Part shown: piece by piece, positions 52,136-60,111 of the stretch
Layout of the letters: each line of letters opens with the position of its first letter
Numbering within the stretch: position 1 is the stretch's first letter
Made by a program: the position numbers and the translations under genes
Origin: Flavobacterium sp. Root935
GTDB lineage: Bacteria; Bacteroidota; Bacteroidia; Flavobacteriales; Flavobacteriaceae
Reading direction: 5' to 3'
Length of the DNA: 64,000 nt
Assembly (NCBI RefSeq): GCF_001429295.1
Contig: NZ_LMJL01000010.1
Coordinates: 65,874 to 129,873 of the forward strand
Notes under the pieces: model-generated
Told to the model about the DNA's origin: nothing
Database searches by the model: none
Seen by the model: only the letters and a program-made list of their open reading frames with translations

Positions 52136-52888
52136 TTAGTAAGTATATTCAAATGACTCACCTCCGTTTGCTGATTTAATTAAATAGTTATCAGAATTAT
52201 ATGTATTAACAAAAATAGTTGTGCCCTCAACAACTTCTCCGGTTTTTTCTATTACTTTTAAAACATTATTAGATGAGTTAATTTCTTTATCAAAAATATC
52301 TGAGTCTAGTAGTAAGCTATATCCTAAAACATTTTTAAATGGACTATTTTTAGTATCATACTCGATTGTATTAGTGTAACCATTAAATTCAGCTTTAACA
52401 ATATTCCCTTTAGAATCTAAGGTAAACAAACTATTCTCATAATTACTCTCTTCTTGGGTTTCTGGATTAATTAAAACTGTTTTAGTAGAAATTGTTCCAT
52501 TTTCATTATAAGTATATATTTTTTTTCTACTTGATGAACTATCTGAATAAACCTCTAGGTAAGATTTTAGTCTATTATTTTCATATGTAAAAGTAGTTGT
52601 GGTGGAATAGGTTCTACCACCATAACTTTCTGTATACACAGCACTTGTAATAAAATTACCTGTATACTTAAAGTTTGTTTTATCACCATTATCGTATGTA
52701 AGGCTTACTATTTTGTTTCCGTCATAAACATAACTAACAGTGCTGTTTTCTTGGGGATAAGAAGCATTAGTATATATTTCCTTTTTGGGTAAAAGTAATT
52801 TTTCTTCTGATATTGAATCATCATCCTTAGAACATGAAGCAAACACCACAAAAGAAGCTGCTAAAAAATAAAATAAATTCTTTTTCAT
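52136..52888 (-). CDS. YD-repeat-like lipoprotein, paralogue 3
   Basis: 250 residues; lipoprotein signal MKKNLFYFLAASFVVFASC (Cys19) and SKDDDS spacer. Shares the repeat architecture with the other two: SYVYDGNKIVSLTYDNGDKT, FKYTGNFITSAVY, FTYENNRLKSYLEV, KIYTYNENGTIST, EYDTKNSPFKNVLGYSLLL, NTYNSDNYLIKSANG. The conserved SPFKNVLGYSLL / NPFKNVEGFNLL / NPAKNILGFNKI block identifies the family best. Function unknown. Converges on the ABC exporter. Confidence 0.8.
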   Translation of the reverse strand: MKKNLFYFLAASFVVFASCSKDDDSISEEKLLLPKKEIYTNASYPQENSTVSYVYDGNKIVSLTYDNGDKTNFKYTGNFITSAVYTESYGGRTYSTTTTFTYENNRLKSYLEVYSDSSSSRKKIYTYNENGTISTKTVLINPETQEESNYENSLFTLDSKGNIVKAEFNGYTNTIEYDTKNSPFKNVLGYSLLLDSDIFDKEINSSNNVLKVIEKTGEVVEGTTIFVNTYNSDNYLIKSANGGESFEYTY

Positions 52889-53000
52889 TATATTTTGGTT
52901 TTAAATTCATGCAAAAGAAAACGTTTTTGCTTTAGTTAAACTCCCCAAAAAGTTATCCGAATAACACTTTAAGACATTTCTTATAAATATGAAAACTAAA

Positions 53001-53033
53001 AAACCCGACAGATTTTAAAAATCTGTCGGGTTT
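53001..53033 (-). terminator. Palindromic repeat / terminator after alaS
   Basis: AAACCCGACAGATTT / AAATCTGTCGGGTTT. Same element as 15392-15424 with the ninth core base pair changed from G-C to A-T. On the minus strand the stem is followed by a T run, so it can terminate alaS. Confidence 0.82.
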
Positions 53034-53075
53034 ACTTATCTATAATTCCAAAATCTCAGAACTTTAGTAACTTAG

Positions 53076-53091
53076 TCCCGAGGCTTAGGGA
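53076..53091. repeat. Degenerate TCCCGA-loop-TCGGGA element
   Basis: TCCCGAGGCTTAGGGA, an imperfect copy of the hairpin at 58022-58037 and 59374-59389, inside a CTTAGTAACTTAG low-complexity stretch between the terminator and the alaS stop. Confidence 0.5.
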
Positions 53092-53099
53092 TAGCACCT

Positions 53100-55736
53100 T
53101 TATTTAACAAACTCACTTGCCTTAGCCAAAGCCTCTGCAATTCCATTTGCATTTTTACCTTTTCCAGATGCGAAGAAAGGCTGTCCTCCTCCGTTTCCTT
53201 CAATATATTTACCTAATTCTTTGATTACTGCGTTTGCATTTAAGCTTTTGCTTGCAACCAATTCTTTAGAAATATAGCAATGAATATTTGGCAATCCATC
53301 TTCTACAGAAGCTAAAAATACGAATGAATCTGGTTTTGAACTTCCCAATGCTGAAGCTAAATCTTTTGTAGAAGCCATGCTCAAATCTACTTGTTTAGCT
53401 AGGAAATTTACACCGTTAACTTCTTGGAAATCTTTCTCTAATTCAGATTTTAATGCTCCTACTTTTTCTTTTAATAACTGCTCAACTTGTTTTTTCAATT
53501 TCGCATTATCATCTTGTAAAGAAGAAACTGACTTTAAAATATCCTGTGGATTTTTTAATGTTTCTTTTATTTCAGATAATGTATTTTCCTGATTTTGATA
53601 GAAGTCTTTTACTGCATCACCTGTAATTGCTTCAATACGACGAATTCCAGCCGCAACCGCACCTTCAGAAATGATTTTGAAATGCCAGATTTCAGCAGTG
53701 TTTTTCACGTGAATTCCACCGCAAAGTTCTTTACTTTCACCAAACTCAATCATACGAACATTATCGCCGTATTTCTCACCAAATAAAGCCATTGCACCTT
53801 TATCCAATGCTTCTTTAATCGGAATGTTTCTGTGTTCTACCAATTGCAATTGTGCTTCAATTTGTGCATTTACACTTGCTTCAACCTGACGTAATTCTTC
53901 ATCAGAAACTTTGCTGAAATGAGAAAAGTCAAAACGAAGATAATTTGGATTTACCAACGATCCTTTTTGCTCCACATGCGTTCCTAAAATACTTCTCAAC
54001 GCTAAATGCATTAAATGCGTAGCCGAGTGATTTTTTGAAGTTGATGTTCTTAAATCAGTATTTACTTTTGCCACAAAACCTGCTTCTACATTTTCTGGAA
54101 GCTGTTTTGCAAAATGTAAAATCAGGTTGTTTTCTTTTTTAGTATCGATGATTTCAATCGTTTCATTTGCAGAAACTAAAGTTCCTTTATCACCAACTTG
54201 TCCTCCTCCTTCTGGATAAAAAGGTGTATTATCTAAAACAATTTGGTACAAAACGCCATCTTTTTTAGAATCAACTTTACGGATTCTTGTAATTTTTACT
54301 TCGTTTTCTGTTTTATCATAACCCACAAATGTTTCTACATTTCCAGGAATTAAAACCTTCCAGTCTTCTGTAGAAACTTCAGAAGCCGCACGAGAGCGTG
54401 TTTTTTGCTTTTGTAATTCTACTTCAAATTCTTCTTCTTTATATGAGAATCCTTTTTCTTTTAGAATTAGAGCTGTCAAATCTTTTGGAAAACCAAATGT
54501 ATCATACAATTCAAAAACCTTAGCACCAGAAACTTCTTTTCCTGTAGTTTCTGCTACTACATTTTCTAACAATTGTAATCCTTGATCTAAAGTTCTTAAG
54601 AAAGAAGCTTCTTCTTCGCGAATTACATTCGTAACCAATTGCTGCTGCGATTTGATTTCTGGGAAAAATTCTCCCATTTGGTTTGCCAGAACTTCTACCA
54701 ATTTATTGATAAAAGGTTCTTTTGTACCTAAAAATGTAAATCCGTAACGAATAGCACGACGCAAAATTCTACGGATTACATAACCTGCTCCTGTGTTTGA
54801 TGGCAATTGTCCGTCAGCAATTGCAAAAGCAACCGCACGTACGTGATCTACAACTACACGAATCGCAATGTTTGTTTTATTTTGTTCTTCCGAGATATCT
54901 TTTACCTCGTCAGATGTATATTTTAAACCTGTAATCTGTTCTACTTTTTCTATAAGAGGTGTAAAAACATCCGTATCATAGTTGGATGTTTTTCCTTGTA
55001 AAGCCATACACAAACGTTCAAATCCCATTCCCGTATCAACGTGTTGTGCAGGAAGTTTTTCAAGAGATCCGTCAGCTTTACGGTTGAATTCCATGAATAC
55101 GTTATTCCAGATTTCAACTACTTGCGGGTGATCATTATTAACTAAACTTTTTCCTGATACCAAAGCTTTTTCAGATTCTGGACGTAAATCAACGTGAATT
55201 TCAGAACAAGGTCCGCATGGTCCTTGATCTCCCATTTCCCAGAAATTATCTTTTTTATTTCCAAGGATAATTCTATCCTCGTCAATTAATGTTTTCCAAA
55301 TATCCCAAGCTTCTTGATCAAAAGGAACATTATCTTCTTTGCTTCCTTCAAAAACAGAAACATATAAATTTTCTTTTGGAATTTTATACACTTCTGTCAA
55401 AAGCTGCCATGCCCAATTGATTGCTTCTTTTTTGAAATAGTCTCCAAAAGACCAGTTTCCAAGCATCTCAAACATGGTATGGTGATACGTATCAAAACCT
55501 ACATCTTCCAAATCATTATGCTTTCCTGACACACGAAGACATTTTTGCGTATCGGCTATTCTTTTACTTTTTGGAGTTCCATTCCCTAAGAAAAATTCTT
55601 TAAACTGGGCCATTCCCGAGTTATTGAACATTAAGGTTGGATCATCTTTAAGAACGATAGGAGCCGATGGAACGATTAAGTGTCCATTGCTTTTAAAAAA
55701 GTCTAAAAATTGTTTACGTACGTCTTGTGATTTCAT
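53100..55736 (-). CDS. alaS: Alanyl-tRNA synthetase
   Basis: 878 residues. Charges tRNA-Ala and edits mischarged Ser/Gly. Class II core at the N-terminus ([35 protein letters not shown]), tRNA-recognition region ([19 protein letters not shown]), editing domain with [13 protein letters not shown] (HxxxH zinc ligands) and [12 protein letters not shown] (CxxxH), and the C-terminal DHHA1/C-Ala domain ([14 protein letters not shown]) preceded by a coiled coil (~720-770). Full length. Divergent from the M23 peptidase gene across a repeat-containing 278-base gap. Confidence 0.98.
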   Translation of the reverse strand: MKSQDVRKQFLDFFKSNGHLIVPSAPIVLKDDPTLMFNNSGMAQFKEFFLGNGTPKSKRIADTQKCLRVSGKHNDLEDVGFDTYHHTMFEMLGNWSFGDYFKKEAINWAWQLLTEVYKIPKENLYVSVFEGSKEDNVPFDQEAWDIWKTLIDEDRIILGNKKDNFWEMGDQGPCGPCSEIHVDLRPESEKALVSGKSLVNNDHPQVVEIWNNVFMEFNRKADGSLEKLPAQHVDTGMGFERLCMALQGKTSNYDTDVFTPLIEKVEQITGLKYTSDEVKDISEEQNKTNIAIRVVVDHVRAVAFAIADGQLPSNTGAGYVIRRILRRAIRYGFTFLGTKEPFINKLVEVLANQMGEFFPEIKSQQQLVTNVIREEEASFLRTLDQGLQLLENVVAETTGKEVSGAKVFELYDTFGFPKDLTALILKEKGFSYKEEEFEVELQKQKTRSRAASEVSTEDWKVLIPGNVETFVGYDKTENEVKITRIRKVDSKKDGVLYQIVLDNTPFYPEGGGQVGDKGTLVSANETIEIIDTKKENNLILHFAKQLPENVEAGFVAKVNTDLRTSTSKNHSATHLMHLALRSILGTHVEQKGSLVNPNYLRFDFSHFSKVSDEELRQVEASVNAQIEAQLQLVEHRNIPIKEALDKGAMALFGEKYGDNVRMIEFGESKELCGGIHVKNTAEIWHFKIISEGAVAAGIRRIEAITGDAVKDFYQNQENTLSEIKETLKNPQDILKSVSSLQDDNAKLKKQVEQLLKEKVGALKSELEKDFQEVNGVNFLAKQVDLSMASTKDLASALGSSKPDSFVFLASVEDGLPNIHCYISKELVASKSLNANAVIKELGKYIEGNGGGQPFFASGKGKNANGIAEALAKASEFVK

Positions 55737-56014
55737 ATTTAAATTAGAAAATGTATCTGTTTACAAATGTGTCAATTGATAATGTGATAATTAGAGAATT
55801 TGTCAATTTGATAATGCGTTAATTTTAAAATCGAAAACTAAAAACTTATGTTTTACAACAATAAATTCCCTATTTTGCGCATTATATAATTATGTAATTC
55901 CCCCAAATTATAAATTATTTTGTTCTTGTAAAAAAGCGGTCAACAACTGAAACATTTATCTGTTTTGTTCGTCTAACTTATTTTACGAGCTGCAAAAATA
56001 GCGTATTTTAAAAT
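55737..56014. other. Divergent gap, alaS / M23 peptidase
   Basis: 278 bases. 55747-55825 is a low-complexity stretch with repeated GTGTCAATTGATAATGTG / GTCAATTTGATAATGCG units, related to the direct repeats at 27194 and 28465. The rest is A+T-rich. No promoter could be assigned with confidence. Confidence 0.5.
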
Positions 56015-56992
56015 ATGGCGAAAGTAAAATATTATTACGACTCAGAAAATCTGGCTTATACGAAAATAAAAACCAGAAAAAGAATTAAAATCGGTTACGC
56101 ATTACTGTTTTTATTGGCTTCGGCACTGTTTGGCTTTTTAGTTTTTGTTCTTTTAATTAATACTCCCTATTTTGAAACTCCAAAAGATCGTTTACAGGCA
56201 CGTGAAATTGAAAATTTAAAATTACAGTATTCGATTTTGAATAAAAAACTAGACGAAATTGACGAAGCTGCAGACGCATTAGAAGAACGAGACAATAATA
56301 TTTATAGAGTTTATTTTAATAAAGCTGAAATTCCAGATTCTATTAGAAAAGCAGGTTTTAGAAATCCTGAAAGATACAAAGCTTTAGAAGGTTATAATAA
56401 TTCGCAGTTGGTTACAAACACCACTAAAAGAGTAGATAAACTTTCTAAACAATTGGCAATTCAATCTCAATCTTTGGACGAAATATTGAAATTAGCGGGT
56501 GCAAAAGAAAATTTACTATTAGCAATTCCAGCGATTCAGCCCGTTCAAAATGAAAATTTAAAACGTGTTGCTTCTGGTTTTGGATATAGAATTGATCCTT
56601 TCACGAAAGTGCGAAAAATGCACAACGGAATGGATTTTACTGCCAACACTGGAGCACCTGTTTATGCCACTGGTGATGGCGTTGTAGCAAGAGCTGACAA
56701 CACAGCGTCAGGCTTTGGGAACCATGTTGTGATCAGGCACGGTTTTGGATATGAGAGTTTATACGCGCATTTAAGCAAATACAACTGCAGACCCGGACAA
56801 CATGTCAAACGCGGAGATGTAATTGGTTATGTTGGAAGCACAGGAAGATCTGAAGGACCTCATTGTCATTACGAGGTTCATAAAGATGGAAAAGTGGTAA
56901 ATCCATTAAATTTTTACTACGGAAATATTTCTGCGGCAGAATATGTAGCAATTTCGCAAATGGCCAACCAAGAAAACCAATCATTAGATTAA
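56015..56992 (+). CDS. Membrane-anchored M23-family peptidase
   Basis: 325 residues. One N-terminal membrane helix (IGYALLFLLASALFGFLVFVLLI), a coiled-coil segment (~65-165, LQAREIENLKLQYSILNKKL), then a LytM/M23 domain (~195-310): HNGMDFTANTGAPVYATGDG carries the HxxxD zinc ligands, and GRSEGPHCHYEVHKDGKVVNPL the HxH pair. The zinc site looks complete, so it is probably an active peptidoglycan endopeptidase in the periplasm, as with related proteins involved in cell separation or elongation. First gene of a likely operon with merR, lemA and two TPM genes. Confidence 0.93.
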   Translation: MAKVKYYYDSENLAYTKIKTRKRIKIGYALLFLLASALFGFLVFVLLINTPYFETPKDRLQAREIENLKLQYSILNKKLDEIDEAADALEERDNNIYRVYFNKAEIPDSIRKAGFRNPERYKALEGYNNSQLVTNTTKRVDKLSKQLAIQSQSLDEILKLAGAKENLLLAIPAIQPVQNENLKRVASGFGYRIDPFTKVRKMHNGMDFTANTGAPVYATGDGVVARADNTASGFGNHVVIRHGFGYESLYAHLSKYNCRPGQHVKRGDVIGYVGSTGRSEGPHCHYEVHKDGKVVNPLNFYYGNISAAEYVAISQMANQENQSLD

Positions 56993-57040
56993 TATCACGA
57001 AAAAATAGTATTTTTGAAATAAAATAGAAAAAAACGAATC

Positions 57041-57373
57041 ATGCATATTGAACTTTCTAAAGATAAAAGATATTACAGTATTGGCGAGGTTGCCAAGGCT
57101 TTTAATGTCAATGCTTCTTTGATACGATTTTGGGACAGTGAATTTGATATCCTGAAACCTAAAAAAAATGCAAAAGGAAACAGAATGTTCACTCCAGACG
57201 ATGTTACAAATCTTCAATTAATTTACCACTTGGTCAAAGAAAGAGGTTTTACTCTTGAGGGCGCCAAAATACATTTAAAAGAGGGACAGAAGAAAACATT
57301 AGATAAATTCGAAATAATACGTAAATTAGAGTCCATAAAAACACAATTGAACGACATCAAAAACGAATTGTAA
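57041..57373 (+). CDS. MerR-family transcriptional regulator
   Basis: 110 residues. The winged helix-turn-helix is at the N-terminus (YYSIGEVAKAFNVNASLIRFWDSEFDILKPKKNAKGNRMFTP-- region; residues ~8-75), then a short dimerisation helix (KEGQKKTLDKFEIIRKLESI). It has no ligand-binding domain, like the short MerR proteins of the MlrA/HspR-like type. It lies 48 bases after the M23 gene and 34 bases before lemA. The target is unknown; autoregulation of this operon is plausible inference. Confidence 0.88.
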   Translation: MHIELSKDKRYYSIGEVAKAFNVNASLIRFWDSEFDILKPKKNAKGNRMFTPDDVTNLQLIYHLVKERGFTLEGAKIHLKEGQKKTLDKFEIIRKLESIKTQLNDIKNEL

Positions 57374-57407
57374 TTAAAAATAGATATAAACATAAATCAA
57401 AACAAAC

Positions 57408-57992
57408 ATGAAAAAGTGGTTAATCCCTGTAGGAATTATTGTAGCACTTATTGCTATTATCGCATTTTGGTCGATTGGTATTAAAAATACTGCTTTACAA
57501 CACAGTCAAGCCGTAAATAAAGAATGGGGAAATGTTCAAACGGCTTACCAAAGACGTAATGATCTTATCGGGAACTTAGTAAACACTGTAAAAGGTGCCG
57601 CTGATTTTGAAAAAGGAACTTTAACAGCAGTAATCGAAGCTCGTGCAAAAGCTACTTCAGTAACAATTGATCCAAGTAATGTAACTGCTGAGCAATTAAA
57701 AGAATTTAATCAAGCTCAAAGCGGTGTAAGTTCATCATTATCAAGATTATTGGTTTCTGTTGAGCAATATCCAACTTTAAAAGCAAACGAAAATTTCTTA
57801 AAATTACAAGACGAATTAGCAAGTACTGAGAACCAGATTTTAACTGCTCGAACTCGTTTTAATGAAGCTGTACAAGTTTACAACGGTTATGTTTTAAAAA
57901 TTCCAAACAACTGGTTCTTGAGCGAATACAAAGAAAAACCTTATTTCGAAGCTTCTACGGGAGCAGACAAACCTGTTGAAGTAAAATTCTAA
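57408..57992 (+). CDS. lemA: LemA family protein
   Basis: 194 residues. N-terminal membrane anchor (WLIPVGIIVALIAIIAFWSIGI) followed by the LemA four-helix body: VNKEWGNVQTAYQRRNDLIGNLVNTVKGAADFEKGTL (the conserved W-V-n-yqrR-dLipnLv region), SRLLVSVEQYPTLKANENFLKLQDELASTENQI and RTRFNEAVQVYNGYV. LemA proteins expose the body outside the inner membrane and typically sit next to TPM-domain genes, as here (two TPM genes directly downstream). Function unknown. Confidence 0.95.
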   Translation: MKKWLIPVGIIVALIAIIAFWSIGIKNTALQHSQAVNKEWGNVQTAYQRRNDLIGNLVNTVKGAADFEKGTLTAVIEARAKATSVTIDPSNVTAEQLKEFNQAQSGVSSSLSRLLVSVEQYPTLKANENFLKLQDELASTENQILTARTRFNEAVQVYNGYVLKIPNNWFLSEYKEKPYFEASTGADKPVEVKF

Positions 57993-58021
57993 AAGATTAG
58001 AATAATATAAAATCTATCCCG

Positions 58022-58037
58022 TCCCGAGGTTTCGGGA
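58022..58037. repeat. Dispersed hairpin TCCCGA-GGTT-TCGGGA
   Basis: Perfect 6-base arms with a 4-base loop, in a larger nest ATCCCG TCCCGA GGTT TCGGGA TCGGGA, between lemA and the first TPM gene. A sister copy lies at 59374-59389. Confidence 0.75.
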
Positions 58038-58062
58038 TCGGGACTAAACTCTAAAATTAGTC

Positions 58063-58500
58063 ATGTCAAAAGTAGAAGATTTTTTAACCAAAGAAGAAGA
58101 ACAAGAGATTGTTGAAGCTATTCGTATGGCAGAAAACAATACTTCTGGCGAAATTAGGGTGCATATAGAAAAAACAACTTCTAAAGCTCATTTTGACAGA
58201 GCTTTAGAAGTTTTTCATGAATTGCGAATGGATGAAACGAAATTGAAAAATGGCGTTCTACTCTATCTTGCAGTTGAAGATAAAAACTTCGTAATCTGCG
58301 GCGACAAAGGAATTAATGATGTAGTAGCTGATGATTTTTGGGATTGCACCAAAGATGTTATGACAAGCCATTTTAAATCTGGAAATTTTAAGCAGGGAAT
58401 TGTCGATGGTATTTTAAATGCCGGAGAACAACTCAAAAAATATTTTCCATCTTTGGAAGATGACACAAACGAATTATCTAACGAAATCTCAAAAGGATAA
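58063..58500 (+). CDS. TPM-domain protein, cytosolic form
   Basis: 145 residues, no signal peptide or membrane segment. The TPM fold is visible as EAIRMAENNTSGEIRVHIEKTTSKAHFDRALEVFHELRMDETKLKNGVLLYLAVEDKNFVICGDKGINDVV-- region (residues ~20-95), with the conserved SGEIRVHI and V-ICGDKGI strands, then DVMTSHFKSGNFKQGIVDGI. TPM domains are small acidic domains linked to membrane-protein assembly and, in plants, photosystem repair; some have phosphatase-like activity. Directly followed by a second TPM gene with no intervening base. Confidence 0.88.
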   Translation: MSKVEDFLTKEEEQEIVEAIRMAENNTSGEIRVHIEKTTSKAHFDRALEVFHELRMDETKLKNGVLLYLAVEDKNFVICGDKGINDVVADDFWDCTKDVMTSHFKSGNFKQGIVDGILNAGEQLKKYFPSLEDDTNELSNEISKG

Positions 58501-59343
58501 ATGATGAAAAATTCCAAAAATAAAATCTCAAATTCCAATAGAATTTTTCAGTTTACTCTTTTGTTTATATCGTTTTTAACCTGTAATATCATTTTTGCAC
58601 AATTTGAGATTCCAGAAAAACCTAGTTTTCAAACTTCTGTTTACGATTACGCTAATGTTTTAAGTTCTACTGAAAAAGCACAGTTAGAAGAAAAACTTAT
58701 TCGCTATTCTGATTCTACGACAACGCAGATTGTAGTGATTACCATTGAAAGTTTAAAAGGCGAAGATGTAAGTCAGCTGGCAACAAAATGGGGACAGACT
58801 TGGGGAATTGGAGGAACAAAACAAGATGATAATGGTGTTGTAATTCTATTAGCTAAAAATGAAAAAAAGATAGCTATTAATCCAGGATACGGACTTGAAG
58901 ATCGTTTAACAGCTGGAATTGGCGGAACGATAATTCGAAATATAATTATACCCGAATTTAAGGCTGGAAGCTTTTACAATGGTCTTGATAAAGGTACTGA
59001 TGCAATCATAGATGTTTTTAAAGGAAAATTTAAAGGCGAACGCAAACAAACCAAAGGCAAAGATTTTCCAATTTTTCCTTTTATTGTTATCGTCGTAATT
59101 GTACTAATTTTACTTGCCCGCAATAAAAGAGGCGGCGGAGGAAATTCTGGCAATAATGGCGGTGGCGGCCCTAGCCTACTCGATGTTATTATTCTGAGCA
59201 ATCTTGGAAGAAGCGGCGGAGGTGGATTTGGAGGCTTCGGCGGCGGATCCTCTGGTGGTGGTTTTGGCGGCGGAGGCGGAGGTTTCGGCGGTGGATTTGG
59301 CGGTGGAGGTTTCTCTGGCGGTGGTTCTAGCGGTGGCTGGTAA
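58501..59343 (+). CDS. TPM-domain membrane protein with Gly-rich tail
   Basis: 280 residues. Signal/membrane segment (FQFTLLFISFLTCNIIFAQ), TPM domain (~40-180: VYDYANVLSSTEKAQLEEKL, TTQIVVITIESLKGED, TKWGQTWGIGGTKQDDNGVV, AINPGYGLEDRLTAGIGGTI), a second membrane helix (FPIFPFIVIVVIVLILLA) and a long Gly/Ser/Phe-rich tail (FGGFGGGSSGGGFGGGGGGF-type). This is the standard YgcG-like layout. The start may be either of two adjacent ATG codons (58501, 58504). Its start codon abuts the preceding stop, so translation is probably coupled. Confidence 0.92.
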   Translation: MMKNSKNKISNSNRIFQFTLLFISFLTCNIIFAQFEIPEKPSFQTSVYDYANVLSSTEKAQLEEKLIRYSDSTTTQIVVITIESLKGEDVSQLATKWGQTWGIGGTKQDDNGVVILLAKNEKKIAINPGYGLEDRLTAGIGGTIIRNIIIPEFKAGSFYNGLDKGTDAIIDVFKGKFKGERKQTKGKDFPIFPFIVIVVIVLILLARNKRGGGGNSGNNGGGGPSLLDVIILSNLGRSGGGGFGGFGGGSSGGGFGGGGGGFGGGFGGGGFSGGGSSGGW

Positions 59344-59373
59344 ACTTACTTTTTTTCAAGTTTTTTTGGTTTC

Positions 59374-59389
59374 TCCCGAAGTCTCGGGA
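59374..59389. repeat. Dispersed hairpin TCCCGA-AGTC-TCGGGA
   Basis: Same arms as 58022-58037 with a different 4-base loop, 30 bases after the TPM gene stop. It may act as a terminator-like element, but no T run follows. Confidence 0.7.
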
Positions 59390-59447
59390 TCAAGTTTAGG
59401 TTTCAAGGTTAAAAAATCTTATTTTTACAATTTACAATTTAATATAG

Positions 59448-59861
59448 ATGTTATCACATAAAGCAAAATACGCCCTTAAAGCATTACTTTATTTAGCAGA
59501 ACAAGACGAAAATCACATTTCTAGAACTGTAGAAATTGCTGATGGCGCCAATATTCCTAAAAAGTTTTTAGAACAAATTTTATTAGATTTAAAACGAGGA
59601 CGTTTTGTGAGCAGTAAGCAGGGAAAATTTGGCGGATATTATCTAATAAAATCAAAAAATGACATCACTCTGGCAGAAATTCACCGATTATTTGACGGTG
59701 CAATTGCACTTTTGCCATGTGCTTCTTTAAATTTTTACGAGCCTTGTTCTGATTGTAAAACCGAGTCTGAATGCAGTCTGCGTCATGGTTTAATGCTAAT
59801 TAGAGACAAAACTTTAAAGGCTATGGAAGGTATCACAATCGCTTCATTGGTAAATAAATAA
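59448..59861 (+). CDS. Rrf2-family transcriptional regulator
   Basis: 137 residues. The winged helix (~1-80) begins MLSHKAKYALKALLYLAEQD and includes the DNA-binding ISRTVEIADGANIPKKFLEQILLDLKRGRFVSSKQGKFGGYYL. The later part has four Cys (LPCASLNFYEPCSDCKTESEC), a spacing seen in Fe-S- or thiol-sensing Rrf2 members (IscR, CymR-like groups). It may therefore sense Fe-S or sulfur status. Downstream are a small Cys-ending ORF and a TonB-dependent receptor, an arrangement that suggests control of a sulfur-compound uptake system; this is inference. Confidence 0.9.
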   Translation: MLSHKAKYALKALLYLAEQDENHISRTVEIADGANIPKKFLEQILLDLKRGRFVSSKQGKFGGYYLIKSKNDITLAEIHRLFDGAIALLPCASLNFYEPCSDCKTESECSLRHGLMLIRDKTLKAMEGITIASLVNK

Positions 59862-59875
59862 AAAAATATTTTTTA

Positions 59876-59912
59876 ATTCCTAGTAAATCGATAGAATTAA
59901 TATTTATATTTG
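59876..59912 (+). promoter_or_regulatory. Promoter with possible Rrf2 operator
   Basis: TATATTTG at 59905-59912 fits the -7 consensus. Immediately upstream AATTCCTA GTAAATCGA TAGAATT (59876-59899) is a nearly symmetric site lying over the -33 region, right after the Rrf2 gene. It is a good candidate for autoregulation or control of the receptor; binding is untested. Confidence 0.45.
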
Positions 59913-59951
59913 CAGAAAATAATTAACTAATCATTTACTAAATTTTAACTC

Positions 59952-60059
59952 ATGAAAGTACATTCTAGTCAATCAGGTGTAACAAAACTTTTGCAAAACA
60001 AACCAAAAAGACTTTCAGCCTCTACTGAGAGCAATTCATTTATAATGTGTATGTGTTGA
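59952..60059 (+). CDS. 35-residue ORF ending Met-Cys-Met-Cys (possible leader peptide)
   Basis: ATG to TGA, 36 codons: MKVHSSQSGVTKLLQNKPKR, then LSASTESNSFIMCMC. The final residues MCMC followed by stop resemble the Cys-rich ends of regulatory leader peptides known in actinobacterial sulfur genes, where stalling depends on cysteine supply. It lies 40 bases after a -7 element and about 50 bases before the TonB-dependent receptor ATG. The ORF is not in frame with the receptor. Whether it is translated is unknown. Confidence 0.5.
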   Translation: MKVHSSQSGVTKLLQNKPKRLSASTESNSFIMCMC

Positions 60060-60111
60060 TTTAAAAAAAATTTATTTTAAATTCTACTAATCACATATAC
60101 TTAATATAAAA

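Larger units (their letters stand above)
59862..60111 (+). other. Leader of the TonB-dependent receptor gene
   Basis: 250 bases after the Rrf2 gene: an imperfect inverted repeat AATTCCTA...TAGAATT (59876-59899), a TATATTTG -7 element (59905-59912), the 35-codon ORF (59952-60059) and a weak A+T-only hairpin (about 60060-60083) before the receptor ATG. Confidence 0.5.

Noticed and set aside
53100..56014. T-box or other riboswitch in front of alaS or lysS
   Set aside because: The lysS leader is under 20 bases and the alaS upstream region is low-complexity repeat without a specifier/antiterminator layout.
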